From assembly GCA_964572825.1 (NCBI GenBank), contig CAZNGS010000037.1:1-44189 (forward strand): DNA of 44,189 nucleotides. Direction: 5' to 3'. The first letter of the stretch is position 1; every line of letters starts with the position of its first letter. A program made the position numbers and the translations under genes. Under the pieces are notes generated by a model, which saw nothing but the letters and a program-made list of their open reading frames with translations, searched no databases and was not told the DNA's origin. Below are positions 17,467-25,139 of this stretch, piece by piece. This stretch comes from CAYVBE01 sp964572825. Its GTDB lineage: Bacteria > Planctomycetota > Brocadiia > SM23-32.

Positions 17467-18954
17467 TTACTCCGGCGGCAGCCCCGTGCCGTAGGTGAGG
17501 TCGGCCGGATTGTAGCGGTCCGCTTCGCGGAGACGCCGTCCGCGTCCGCTCCACGTGGGTGGGGGCGCATCGGACCGCCAGGGCCGACGTTCCCAGTAGT
17601 AGCCCCGGAAGGGATCACAGGTCTCTTCCATCCAGTCCAGTATCCGATCGTGCAGCCGATCGCGGACGTCGGCGTGCTCCGGGCATTCGATCAGGTTTTT
17701 CATCTCTCCCGCGTCTTCGGCCAGGTCGTAGAACTCATCCGACGTCATGAGGTTGATGGACAGCTTGTACCGGCCGTCGAAGCTCGCCCGGATCGGCTGG
17801 AACCCGCCGGCTCCGTCTATGCACGCGTTGAACCGGTTGAACTCGATGAACACCGCGTCGCGGATATGTTGCGAAGGGTTGCCCAGCGCCGGCAGCATGG
17901 ATTTGCCCTGGATACGCGGGGATATATCGTGCCCCATCGCCTCGATGATTGTCGGGGCCAGGTCCACATGCGAGACGAGTCCTTCGCAGACCCCGCCCTC
18001 CGGAGTGTGTCCCGGCCAGCGCACCATGAGGGGCACGTTCGTGATCTCCTCGTACATGGCGGCACCCTTGGTGTCGAGACCGTGCTCCAGCAGAAACTCG
18101 CCGTGGTCGGTGGTGTAGATCACGAGCGCGTCCGGCGCGCAACGGTCGACGGCGTCCAGGACGCGGCCTATCTCGCTGTCCACGAACGCGTTGCAGCAGA
18201 AGAAGTCGTCCTTCGTCATCCGACGGGATTCCTCGTGGCGCCCGGCCAGCGCCGACTCCGACCACACAAGATGATGCTCCGGCTTGTCGGACAGTTCTTC
18301 CCAGACGTTCTCCTTCCGCGGCACCTCGTAGTCCCGGTACATTTCACTGAACGGGGGAGGGCAGAGCCACGGATGGTGCGGCTCATCATAGGAGACAACC
18401 AGCAGGAAGTCCTCCTCGGCGTGGCGACCCAGGAAGTCAATCGCCCGCTGGCTGACCCGGTGGCCGAAGGTGAACTCGGGAGTGACGAGGTCCGTCCGAT
18501 TGGTCCGGTGGTCGCGGGATAGGCGGCGCTCCTCCGGGGTGAGTTCCTGCAGGTAGTTGCGCATGTCGTACCAGTAATCCGGATCCCAGCCGTCGGCGCA
18601 CTGCCCGGTGCCGAAATAGTCGCCCCCGTCCAGGTGCCACTTGCCCACGTAGGCCGTGTGGACGCCGCAGTCCTGGAGACGGCGGCCGATGCTCTGGACG
18701 TTCCTCGCGAAGGCCATCTGGTTCGCCCAGGCCCCGTTCGCGTGCGGGTACATGCCCGAGAATATGGCGCCCCGCGCGGGCGTGCATACGGGCTGGCAGC
18801 AATAGGCGTTCTCGAATCGCACTCCCTGTTGAGCCAGTCTGTCCAGGCACGGGGTGTGCATCTGCGGGTTGCCGTAGCAGCCCAGCATGCTCTTGTTCTG
18901 GGTGTCCGTCATGATGAGGACCACGCGGCGCGCGCCGCCGCATTGAACAGCCAT
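17467..18954 (-). CDS. Type I sulfatase (formylglycine-dependent), no signal peptide
   Basis: A 495-residue sulfatase, upstream partner of the one at 15958. RRVVLIMTDTQNKSMLGCYG carries the first metal site with a TDTQ variant of the usual DDQ. CCQPVCTPARGAIFSGMYP contains the CxPxR formylglycine site. SYDEPHHPWLCPPPFSEMY and VIYTTDHGEFLLEHGLDTKG provide the later metal and substrate residues. ATG 18954 is chosen because GGGAG lies 9 nt upstream; the ATG at 18960 would leave only 3 nt. No signal peptide. The two sulfatases differ enough that they probably act on different sulfate positions (inference). Confidence 0.9.
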   Translation of the reverse strand: MAVQCGGARRVVLIMTDTQNKSMLGCYGNPQMHTPCLDRLAQQGVRFENAYCCQPVCTPARGAIFSGMYPHANGAWANQMAFARNVQSIGRRLQDCGVHTAYVGKWHLDGGDYFGTGQCADGWDPDYWYDMRNYLQELTPEERRLSRDHRTNRTDLVTPEFTFGHRVSQRAIDFLGRHAEEDFLLVVSYDEPHHPWLCPPPFSEMYRDYEVPRKENVWEELSDKPEHHLVWSESALAGRHEESRRMTKDDFFCCNAFVDSEIGRVLDAVDRCAPDALVIYTTDHGEFLLEHGLDTKGAAMYEEITNVPLMVRWPGHTPEGGVCEGLVSHVDLAPTIIEAMGHDISPRIQGKSMLPALGNPSQHIRDAVFIEFNRFNACIDGAGGFQPIRASFDGRYKLSINLMTSDEFYDLAEDAGEMKNLIECPEHADVRDRLHDRILDWMEETCDPFRGYYWERRPWRSDAPPPTWSGRGRRLREADRYNPADLTYGTGLPPE

Positions 18955-19257
18955 GATCATCGGCTCCCTTCACCCGAACGTTTTTTGCGGCCCGGTACCG
19001 CAACTCGTCACGAACGGGAGGTTCAGGTTACCCATCGGGCGGGCAATTCACAACTGGACCCGGGGCGATTGCGGGCGAATAAACGCATTGCAGGCCGTTC
19101 CGGTGCGCGTGAACCTGCACAGCCTATCCGGACCGGAATCGGCCTTCTGTCGTGCGTTGCGTGTGGCTTTTGAGCGAGCATTGTTGCACCAACAGTGTTC
19201 GCCAGATAGAATGGAGTGGTGGATAACTGAGCAGTTTTCGAACGGCGAGGCGGCTTC

Positions 19258-21582
19258 ATGGGCAAGAATGGCCAGATAATGACCACCGGTGTTGAATCCG
19301 TTGACAGATTCATCGGGGGACTGATCTCCGGCGACAACGTGGTGTGGGAGGTGGACTCCGGCGCGCCTGTGGCGACTTTCGTGCGTCGCTTCGCGGACGC
19401 ATCTGTCCCGCGCGGACCGGTGATCTACGTCAGCTTCAACCGCTCTCCCCAGGCGTTGCTGCGGCAGTACGCCGGCCAGATGCCCGCGGGCGGCTTTGCG
19501 CTGCTGGACTGCTTCACCACGGGCAAGGGCAACAGCGACCGGGTTTTTGCGGATTTCTACGGCCACGAGGAGGAAACACCCCCCCGGGTGCAAATGGTGC
19601 CCCAGGCCCGGCAGCCGGACAAGGTCATCGAGGCCGTCGAGAAAGCGGAGAATGAGCTCGGCGGCAGCGCCTCTTACATCTTTGACAGCCTCACCGGAAT
19701 GGCGGAGCTGTGGCACGATGAGGAGCAGGCGCTGAGCTTTTTCACCTACATGTGCCCTCGCCTCTACGATCTGGACACCATCGCTTACTGGCTGCTGGAG
19801 ACGACCGGACACTCCGAGCAGTTTCTGGCCAAGCTCAGGCACGTCACCCAGGTGGTCATCGAGCTGACGATCAGCGACGGAGGGCCCACCTTCGTGCTGC
19901 ACAAGGCCGAACGGCGCCACTCCGCCAAGATCGGCATACCGCAGCGGCTGCAGGTGGTCGGGGAGCGAGTTGAGTTCGCGCCGGAGTCGCGTGAGGAGAT
20001 GGAGCTGGCCGGCCTGAGCGAAGTGACGGAGGCCATCGGCGGCGCCCTGAAGCTGGAGACGGTCTTCGAGCAGACAATGAATGTGCTGGCCCGGGAGCTG
20101 CAGATGGAGCGGGGCACCCTGGTGCTCAAGGACAGGGTGTCCGGCGACCTCCGCATCGTCGCCGCCCACGGGCTGAGTGAAAAGGAGAAGGCGCGCGGCC
20201 GCTACAAGGTGGGCGAGGGGGTCACCGGCGAGGTGGTGAGCACGGGGGAGCCGGTGACGGTCTCGGACATCAGTGGCGACTCCCGTTTCCTGGATCGCAC
20301 CGGCGCGCGGGCCGACGTGAAGGAGCGCCGCAGGATGTCGTTCGTGTGTGTGCCGCTGCACGTGGACGGCGAGGCGGTCGGCGCCATCAGCGTTGACCGG
20401 GAATTTTCGGACCAGCAGACCCTCGCCAAGGATCAGCGACTGCTGCAGATAATCGCCAGCCTGGTCAGTCAGGCCATCAAGATCAACCGCATGGTGATGG
20501 TGGAGCGGGAGGAACTGATGGCCGAGAACGTGCGGCTGCGACGGGACCTGCGGGCCCGCTACAAATTCGGCAACATCGTCGCCGCCAGCGGGGCCATGCA
20601 GGACGTGGTGACCACTGCGGAGGCCGTCGCCAGCAGCAACGCCACCGTCCTGATCCGAGGGGAGACCGGAACGGGCAAGGAACTGATAGCCAGCGTGCTG
20701 CACTACAACAGCGCGCGGGCCGAGGGGCCGTTCATCAAGGTGAACTGCGGCGCCCTCTCGGAGAACCTCCTGGAGAGCGAGCTTTTCGGACACGTGCGGG
20801 GCGCCTTCACCGGCGCCGTCGAGGACCGCCAGGGGCGATTCGAGCTGGCCGATGGCGGCACCATCTTCCTGGACGAGGTGGGCAGCATGAGCGAGCGTCT
20901 GCAGGTCAAGCTGCTGCGCGTCCTGCAGGAGAAGGAGTTCGAGCGCGTGGGCGGGGCCGAGACCGTCAAGGTGGACGTCCGGGTCGTCGCCGCCACCAAC
21001 GTGGACCTGGAAAAGAGAATGGACGAGGGCACGTTCCGGGAAGACCTGTACTACCGGCTAAACGTCATCCCGATATTCATCCCGCCCTTGCGGGAGCGCC
21101 GGGAGGACATACCCTTCCTGGTGGAGCATTTCCTGGAAGAGTACAACCGCCGTTACGAGAAGCAGGTCACCCAGATGTCCCGGGAGGTCATGGACGCCCT
21201 GCTGGAGTACCCCTGGCCGGGCAACGTCCGCGAACTGGAGAGCTGCATCGAGCGGGCCATTGTGCTTTCCAACACGGGGACCATCGGGATGGGCCTGCTG
21301 CCCATCAACGTTCGCGGTTTCAAAAGGCATGAGCGGGCGCAGCAGCCCGCCGGCACGGTCGAGGAAGTCGTCGCCGGCCTTGTGCGGAACTTGCGCGCGG
21401 AGACTCGCGGGAAGTCCACCAACCTGCACGAAAAGGTCATTTCCCGCGTGGAGCGGGCGCTCCTGCGTCAGGTGCTGGAGGAGAACGACTATACCCAGAC
21501 GCGGACGGCGCAAGAGCTGGGGCTGAGCCGGAACACGGTGCGCCGCAAGATCGAGGAATACCAGATATCCCGCCCGGAGTGA
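19258..21582 (+). CDS. Sigma-54-dependent activator: P-loop-less KaiC-like domain, GAF, AAA+, Fis-type HTH
   Basis: A 774-residue bacterial enhancer-binding protein. Residues 1-240 resemble a KaiC/RecA-like domain (TTGVESVDRFIGGLISGDNV, VIYVSFNRSPQALLRQ, YIFDSLTGM), but the P-loop position reads VDSGAPVATF with no GKT/S. Residues about 260-415 are a GAF sensor (YKVGEGVTGEVVSTGEPV). The AAA+ domain has Walker A GETGTGKE (~468), the sigma-54 contact loop GAFTGA (~515) and GGTIFLDEVGSMSE. The C-terminus ends in a Fis-type HTH (RTAQELGLSRNTVRRKIEEY). The GAF-AAA-HTH core resembles NifA. GAGG lies 7 nt before the ATG. The next gene has a sigma-54 promoter, so it is the likely direct target. Confidence 0.9.
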   Translation: MGKNGQIMTTGVESVDRFIGGLISGDNVVWEVDSGAPVATFVRRFADASVPRGPVIYVSFNRSPQALLRQYAGQMPAGGFALLDCFTTGKGNSDRVFADFYGHEEETPPRVQMVPQARQPDKVIEAVEKAENELGGSASYIFDSLTGMAELWHDEEQALSFFTYMCPRLYDLDTIAYWLLETTGHSEQFLAKLRHVTQVVIELTISDGGPTFVLHKAERRHSAKIGIPQRLQVVGERVEFAPESREEMELAGLSEVTEAIGGALKLETVFEQTMNVLARELQMERGTLVLKDRVSGDLRIVAAHGLSEKEKARGRYKVGEGVTGEVVSTGEPVTVSDISGDSRFLDRTGARADVKERRRMSFVCVPLHVDGEAVGAISVDREFSDQQTLAKDQRLLQIIASLVSQAIKINRMVMVEREELMAENVRLRRDLRARYKFGNIVAASGAMQDVVTTAEAVASSNATVLIRGETGTGKELIASVLHYNSARAEGPFIKVNCGALSENLLESELFGHVRGAFTGAVEDRQGRFELADGGTIFLDEVGSMSERLQVKLLRVLQEKEFERVGGAETVKVDVRVVAATNVDLEKRMDEGTFREDLYYRLNVIPIFIPPLRERREDIPFLVEHFLEEYNRRYEKQVTQMSREVMDALLEYPWPGNVRELESCIERAIVLSNTGTIGMGLLPINVRGFKRHERAQQPAGTVEEVVAGLVRNLRAETRGKSTNLHEKVISRVERALLRQVLEENDYTQTRTAQELGLSRNTVRRKIEEYQISRPE

Positions 21583-21609
21583 GGCCGCCCTTCCGCTGTG
21601 GTCATTCGA

Positions 21610-21622
21610 TGCGCACTGCGCA
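21610..21622. promoter_or_regulatory. Candidate enhancer (UAS) palindrome
   Basis: TGCGCACTGCGCA is a 13-bp palindrome around a central C. It lies 126 bp upstream of the -24 element, the usual distance for enhancer-binding proteins. An AT-rich stretch with TATCAA at 21690-21702, partly like an IHF site, lies between the two. The assignment to the adjacent activator is inference. Confidence 0.4.
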
Positions 21623-21747
21623 GAAAGTATGCAGTCAACGCCGGCCTCCCCGTGGGACGCTGCGCGCTTATCGTCTCTGCGTAAGTGGCTATCAAGTATA
21701 CATATATGATTTCTCACGCCTTCGCACGGCGTTCACGCCGGGTGGTT

Positions 21748-21763
21748 TGGCATCTCCCTTGCT
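21748..21763 (+). promoter_or_regulatory. Sigma-54 (-24/-12) promoter
   Basis: TGGCATCTCCCTTGCT has the invariant GG (21749-21750) and GC (21761-21762) exactly 10 bp apart and matches TGGCAyn-N4-TTGCw. Transcription would start near 21774, about 130 nt before the ATG of the glutamate-synthase-like gene. The gene for a sigma-54 activator ends 165 bp upstream. Confidence 0.75.
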
Positions 21764-21905
21764 CAAAGGGTACGACGAGGTAAATCTGTACTCACCTTGG
21801 GCGGGCGGCCGGTGCCTGGACGCGATGACCCGGCGGTGGTTAGCAAGGCAGCAGGCTGAATCCGGCTTCGCCCATACGGTTGACTGAGCGAGAGGAGGAA
21901 GTCGG

Positions 21906-23495
21906 ATGACTCTGCAGAGGCCGAATGCTGACGAAGCCACGCAGACGCGGAATCGTTCCCGAAGTATAACGCCGAGTTCCGGCATCTGTTCGCGGTGCCT
22001 GGACGGCTGCCGGGGGAATTGCGAGATATTCCAGGCGTCTTTCCGGGGCAGGGAACTGCTCTATCCCGGCCCGTTCGGAGAGATGACGGCCGGGGCCGAC
22101 AAGGACTATCCCGTCGACTACTCCCATCTGAACATCTGCGGCTACGCGCTGGGGGCGAAAGGGTTGCCCGAGGGCCAGAAGGGCGACCCCGACAACACGC
22201 TTTTCACCAACGTCGATACCGAGACGGAATACGGCACCGATCACAAAGTCAGGATGCGCGTGCCGGTCTTCACGGGGGCGCTGGGCTCCACCGACATCGC
22301 CCGCAAGAACTGGGAGCACTTCGCGGCGGGAGCGGGCATCGCGGGGATTACGCTCGTGTGCGGGGAGAATGTCTGCGAGGTCGACCCCGACGCGCAGTAC
22401 GATGACGGCCATATCCTGGATTCGCCTGAAATGCGCCGGCGGGTCGAGGTCTACAGGCGATGGCACGGCGGATACGGCGACCTGATCGTCCAGCTTAACG
22501 TGGAGGATACCCGTGCCGGCGTGGCCGAATACGTGGTCAACGAGCTCGGCGTGGAGACCATCGAACTGAAGTGGGGGCAAGGTGCCAAATGCATCGGCGG
22601 CGAGATAAGGGTGGACTCCCTGGAACGGGCGCTGCAGTTGCAGGAGCGCGGATACCTGGTTACCCCGGACCCCTCCGACCCCGCCGAGCAGGCCGCGTTC
22701 AAGGACGGCGCTCTGAAGCAGTTCGAGCGCCATTCCCGCCTCGGCTTCGTCGACGAGGAGGGCTTCCATCAGGAGGTGGAGCGGCTCCGCTCCCTGGGCG
22801 CCAAACGCGTGACCCTGAAGACCGGCGCCTATCCGATGCGGGAGCTGGCCATGGCCCTCAAGTGGGCATCCGACGCCAAACTGGACCTGCTGACCATCGA
22901 CGGCGCTCCCGGGGGCACCGGGATGAGCCCCTGGCGCATGATGAACGAATGGGGCGTGCCGACCTTCTACCTGCAATGCATGACCCACGAGCTGTGCGAG
23001 AAGCTGGCCGCCAGGGGCGCCTACGTGCCGGACATCGCCATCGCCGGCGGCCTTTCGACCGAGGATCACATCTTCAAGTGCCTGGCCCTGGGTTCGCCCT
23101 ACGTGAAGGCCGTGTGCATGGGCCGGGCTCTGATGATCCCCGGCATGGTGGGCAAGAACATCGACAGGTGGCTCCAGGAAGGCAAGTTGCCCAAGACCGT
23201 CAGCCAGTACGGCACCACCCGCGAGCAGATATTCGTCGCCTACGAGGAGCTGGTGGCGGAGATGGGCAAGGAAGCGGTGGACGAGCTTCCGCTGGGGGCC
23301 GTGGCGCTTTACACGTTCGTGGAGAAGCTGCAGGTCGGTCTGCAGCAGCTCATGGCCGGGAGCCGGAACTTCAGGGTCTCCTCCATCAGCAGGGGCGACC
23401 TTATGGCCCTGACGGAAGAGGCCGCGAAGGTATCCGGTATCCCCTACGTGATGCAGGCCTACCGCGAGGAGGCGGAGCGGATCATCGAGGGCTGA
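21906..23495 (+). CDS. FMN-binding glutamate synthase-like oxidoreductase
   Basis: A 529-residue protein of the glutamate synthase central/FMN domain family. The TIM-barrel signatures are GAGIAGITLVCGENVCEVDP, IELKWGQGAKCIGGEI, TIDGAPGGTGMSPWRMM (FMN phosphate and glutamate site) and IAIAGGLSTEDHIFKCLALG. There is no amidotransferase domain, so it would use free ammonia or a separate glutaminase, or be a non-GOGAT relative. The N-terminus has C28-x2-C31-x3-C35-x3-C39, a likely iron-sulfur or zinc site. The ATG has GAGGAGGAA 6 nt upstream. A sigma-54 promoter lies 142 bp upstream and a Cys-rich ORF 44 bp downstream, so nitrogen control is likely. Confidence 0.85.
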   Translation: MTLQRPNADEATQTRNRSRSITPSSGICSRCLDGCRGNCEIFQASFRGRELLYPGPFGEMTAGADKDYPVDYSHLNICGYALGAKGLPEGQKGDPDNTLFTNVDTETEYGTDHKVRMRVPVFTGALGSTDIARKNWEHFAAGAGIAGITLVCGENVCEVDPDAQYDDGHILDSPEMRRRVEVYRRWHGGYGDLIVQLNVEDTRAGVAEYVVNELGVETIELKWGQGAKCIGGEIRVDSLERALQLQERGYLVTPDPSDPAEQAAFKDGALKQFERHSRLGFVDEEGFHQEVERLRSLGAKRVTLKTGAYPMRELAMALKWASDAKLDLLTIDGAPGGTGMSPWRMMNEWGVPTFYLQCMTHELCEKLAARGAYVPDIAIAGGLSTEDHIFKCLALGSPYVKAVCMGRALMIPGMVGKNIDRWLQEGKLPKTVSQYGTTREQIFVAYEELVAEMGKEAVDELPLGAVALYTFVEKLQVGLQQLMAGSRNFRVSSISRGDLMALTEEAAKVSGIPYVMQAYREEAERIIEG

Positions 23496-23539
23496 GAGGG
23501 CTTTAGCGGGGCTGCCTGTGCAGTTCCCGGGAGGCGAAA

Positions 23540-23692
23540 ATGACATATCGACTGTGCACCACGTGCGTTCGCAGGCGGGAATGCGTCTACCGGCAGGGAC
23601 GGCGGAGCGTTTACCTGTGCGAGGAGTTTGAGGGTGAGCGGCCCCACAGCTCCCGACGGGCGAAAAAAGTGCAGCCGGTCGGCGCCGGGTAG
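23540..23692 (+). CDS. Small Cys-rich protein (50 residues)
   Basis: ATG at 23540 is preceded by GGGAGG at a 5-nt spacing, an excellent ribosome site. The product begins MTYRLCTTCVRRRECVYRQG and contains four cysteines, C6-x2-C9-x5-C15-x11-C27, then VYLCEEFEGE and a basic tail. The spacing suggests a zinc or iron-sulfur knuckle. I do not recognise a family. It follows the FMN oxidoreductase by 44 bp in the same direction and is probably co-transcribed, which suggests an electron-transfer or accessory partner (inference). Confidence 0.65.
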   Translation: MTYRLCTTCVRRRECVYRQGRRSVYLCEEFEGERPHSSRRAKKVQPVGAG

Positions 23693-24041
23693 GACGCACC
23701 TGCCCTTTGTGATCGCACAGAAGCGGCCGATTCGGCATCGGCCCGCAGGATGAAACGAGGTGGCTGCCCGCCTCGGTGTGGGGGTTAGCTTAACCCGCCC
23801 GGCGGCCCGGACAGGGCGGCTGGTCGGGGCTCCGTCCAAGGTGAGCGACGGCAGGGGTGGTCGTCGCGTCGGCAAGCCCTCCCCGGCGGGCAGCCACTCG
23901 TGTGTCACCGTGTGGTCGCGGACCTGCCTGATGAGCCCCGCCCGGCTCCGGCCTTGCACAAACGAGGCCGAACCGCGACAATGGGTTGACCTTCCGTGGT
24001 GTTCCATGATATCGGCCGATGACTCCGACGGTGTAAGTGCG
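23693..24041 (+). other. Leader region upstream of carA
   Basis: These 349 bp hold no convincing gene. A short perfect stem, GGGTTA-GCT-TAACCC, sits at 23782-23796. A weak TTGACC/TATCGG pair lies about 30-50 bp before carA. No purine, pyrimidine or other known riboswitch is recognisable by eye. Confidence 0.35.
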
Positions 24042-25139
24042 ATGAGAGGATTCCTGGCTCTGGAAGACGGCCTCTTGTTCGAGGGGAAGCCCTTCGGCGC
24101 GCCGGGCTGCAGGGCGGGAGAGGTCGTCTTCAACACCAGCATGACCGGTTACCAGGAGGTGCTGACCGACCCCTCCTACAAGGACCAGATCGTCACGATG
24201 ACCTATCCCCTCATCGGCAACTACGGGGTGAACCCCGGGGACGTGGAGTCTGCAGGGCCCACCGTGGAGGGGTTCGTCGTGCGGGAATACTGCGACAACC
24301 ACTCCAACTGGTCGGCCACCGGCAGCCTTGGCGACTATCTCCGAAAACACGATGTCATCGCGTTGTCCGGGATCGACACCCGCGCCCTCACCCGGCACAT
24401 CCGACGGGCGGGCGCCATGCGGGCCGTCATCGCCGCCGGAGAATACGGCACCGATGAGCTGGTGGACCGCGCCCGGGCCTGGCCCGGCCTGGTGGGGCGC
24501 GACACCGTGAAGAAAGTGACCTGCGAGGAGCCTTATATCTTGCACGGCGAACGCGAGCTCCCCGAGGACGCCCCGCTGGTCGTCGTCTACGATTTCGGGG
24601 TGAAGCTGAACATCCTGAGGTGCCTCGCGCAGATGGGTTGCCGCGTGCGCGTGGTGCCCGCATCCACCCCCGTGGAAGACGTGCTGGCTCTGGCGCCGGA
24701 TGGAGTGCTGCTATCCAACGGACCGGGCGACCCGGCGGGGGTTCCCTACGCGATTGAAGCCACCCGACAACTTGTCGGGCGTAAGCCCCTGTTCGGCATT
24801 TGCCTGGGACATCAACTGCTGGGCCTGGCGCTGGGAGGCAAGACCTTCAAGCTGAAGTTCGGGCACCGGGGTGCCAACCACCCCGTGAAGAACCTGGCCT
24901 CGGGGCGCATAGACATAACCTGCCAGAACCACGGTTTCTGCGTGGACGCGGACTCGCTGCCGCCGGAGGTCGAACTGACCCACGTGAACCTGAACGACGG
25001 CACTTCCGAGGGGCTGCGCCACGGGGAGCTGCCCGTGATGGCCGTACAGTACCACCCGGAGGCGTCGGCCGGCCCCCACGACGCGCGGCACCTTTTCGGC
25101 TCGTTTCTGGAGATGATCGAGAATGAGCGAGAGGGATGA
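24042..25139 (+). CDS. carA: Carbamoyl-phosphate synthase small (glutaminase) subunit
   Basis: A 365-residue subunit that hydrolyses glutamine and channels ammonia to CarB for pyrimidine and arginine synthesis. The N-terminal domain has GYQEVLTDPSYKDQIVTMTYP. The class I amidotransferase domain has nucleophile Cys254 in FGICLGHQLLGLALGG, with His338 and Glu340 in QYHPEASAGPHDA. ATG 24042 matches family starts; in-frame ATG 24006 is an alternative and neither has a strong Shine-Dalgarno. Its 3' end overlaps guaA by 17 bp, so the two are translationally linked. Confidence 0.95.
   Translation: MRGFLALEDGLLFEGKPFGAPGCRAGEVVFNTSMTGYQEVLTDPSYKDQIVTMTYPLIGNYGVNPGDVESAGPTVEGFVVREYCDNHSNWSATGSLGDYLRKHDVIALSGIDTRALTRHIRRAGAMRAVIAAGEYGTDELVDRARAWPGLVGRDTVKKVTCEEPYILHGERELPEDAPLVVVYDFGVKLNILRCLAQMGCRVRVVPASTPVEDVLALAPDGVLLSNGPGDPAGVPYAIEATRQLVGRKPLFGICLGHQLLGLALGGKTFKLKFGHRGANHPVKNLASGRIDITCQNHGFCVDADSLPPEVELTHVNLNDGTSEGLRHGELPVMAVQYHPEASAGPHDARHLFGSFLEMIENEREG

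Noticed and set aside
19048..20793. Minus-strand frame opposite the sigma-54 activator (581 residues)
   Set aside because: It is the shadow of the KaiC-like, GAF and AAA+ coding sequence, with no recognisable domain.
21840..23738. Minus-strand frame opposite the FMN oxidoreductase (632 residues)
   Set aside because: The plus strand has clear FMN-barrel motifs and a sigma-54 promoter. The minus frame is composition-driven.
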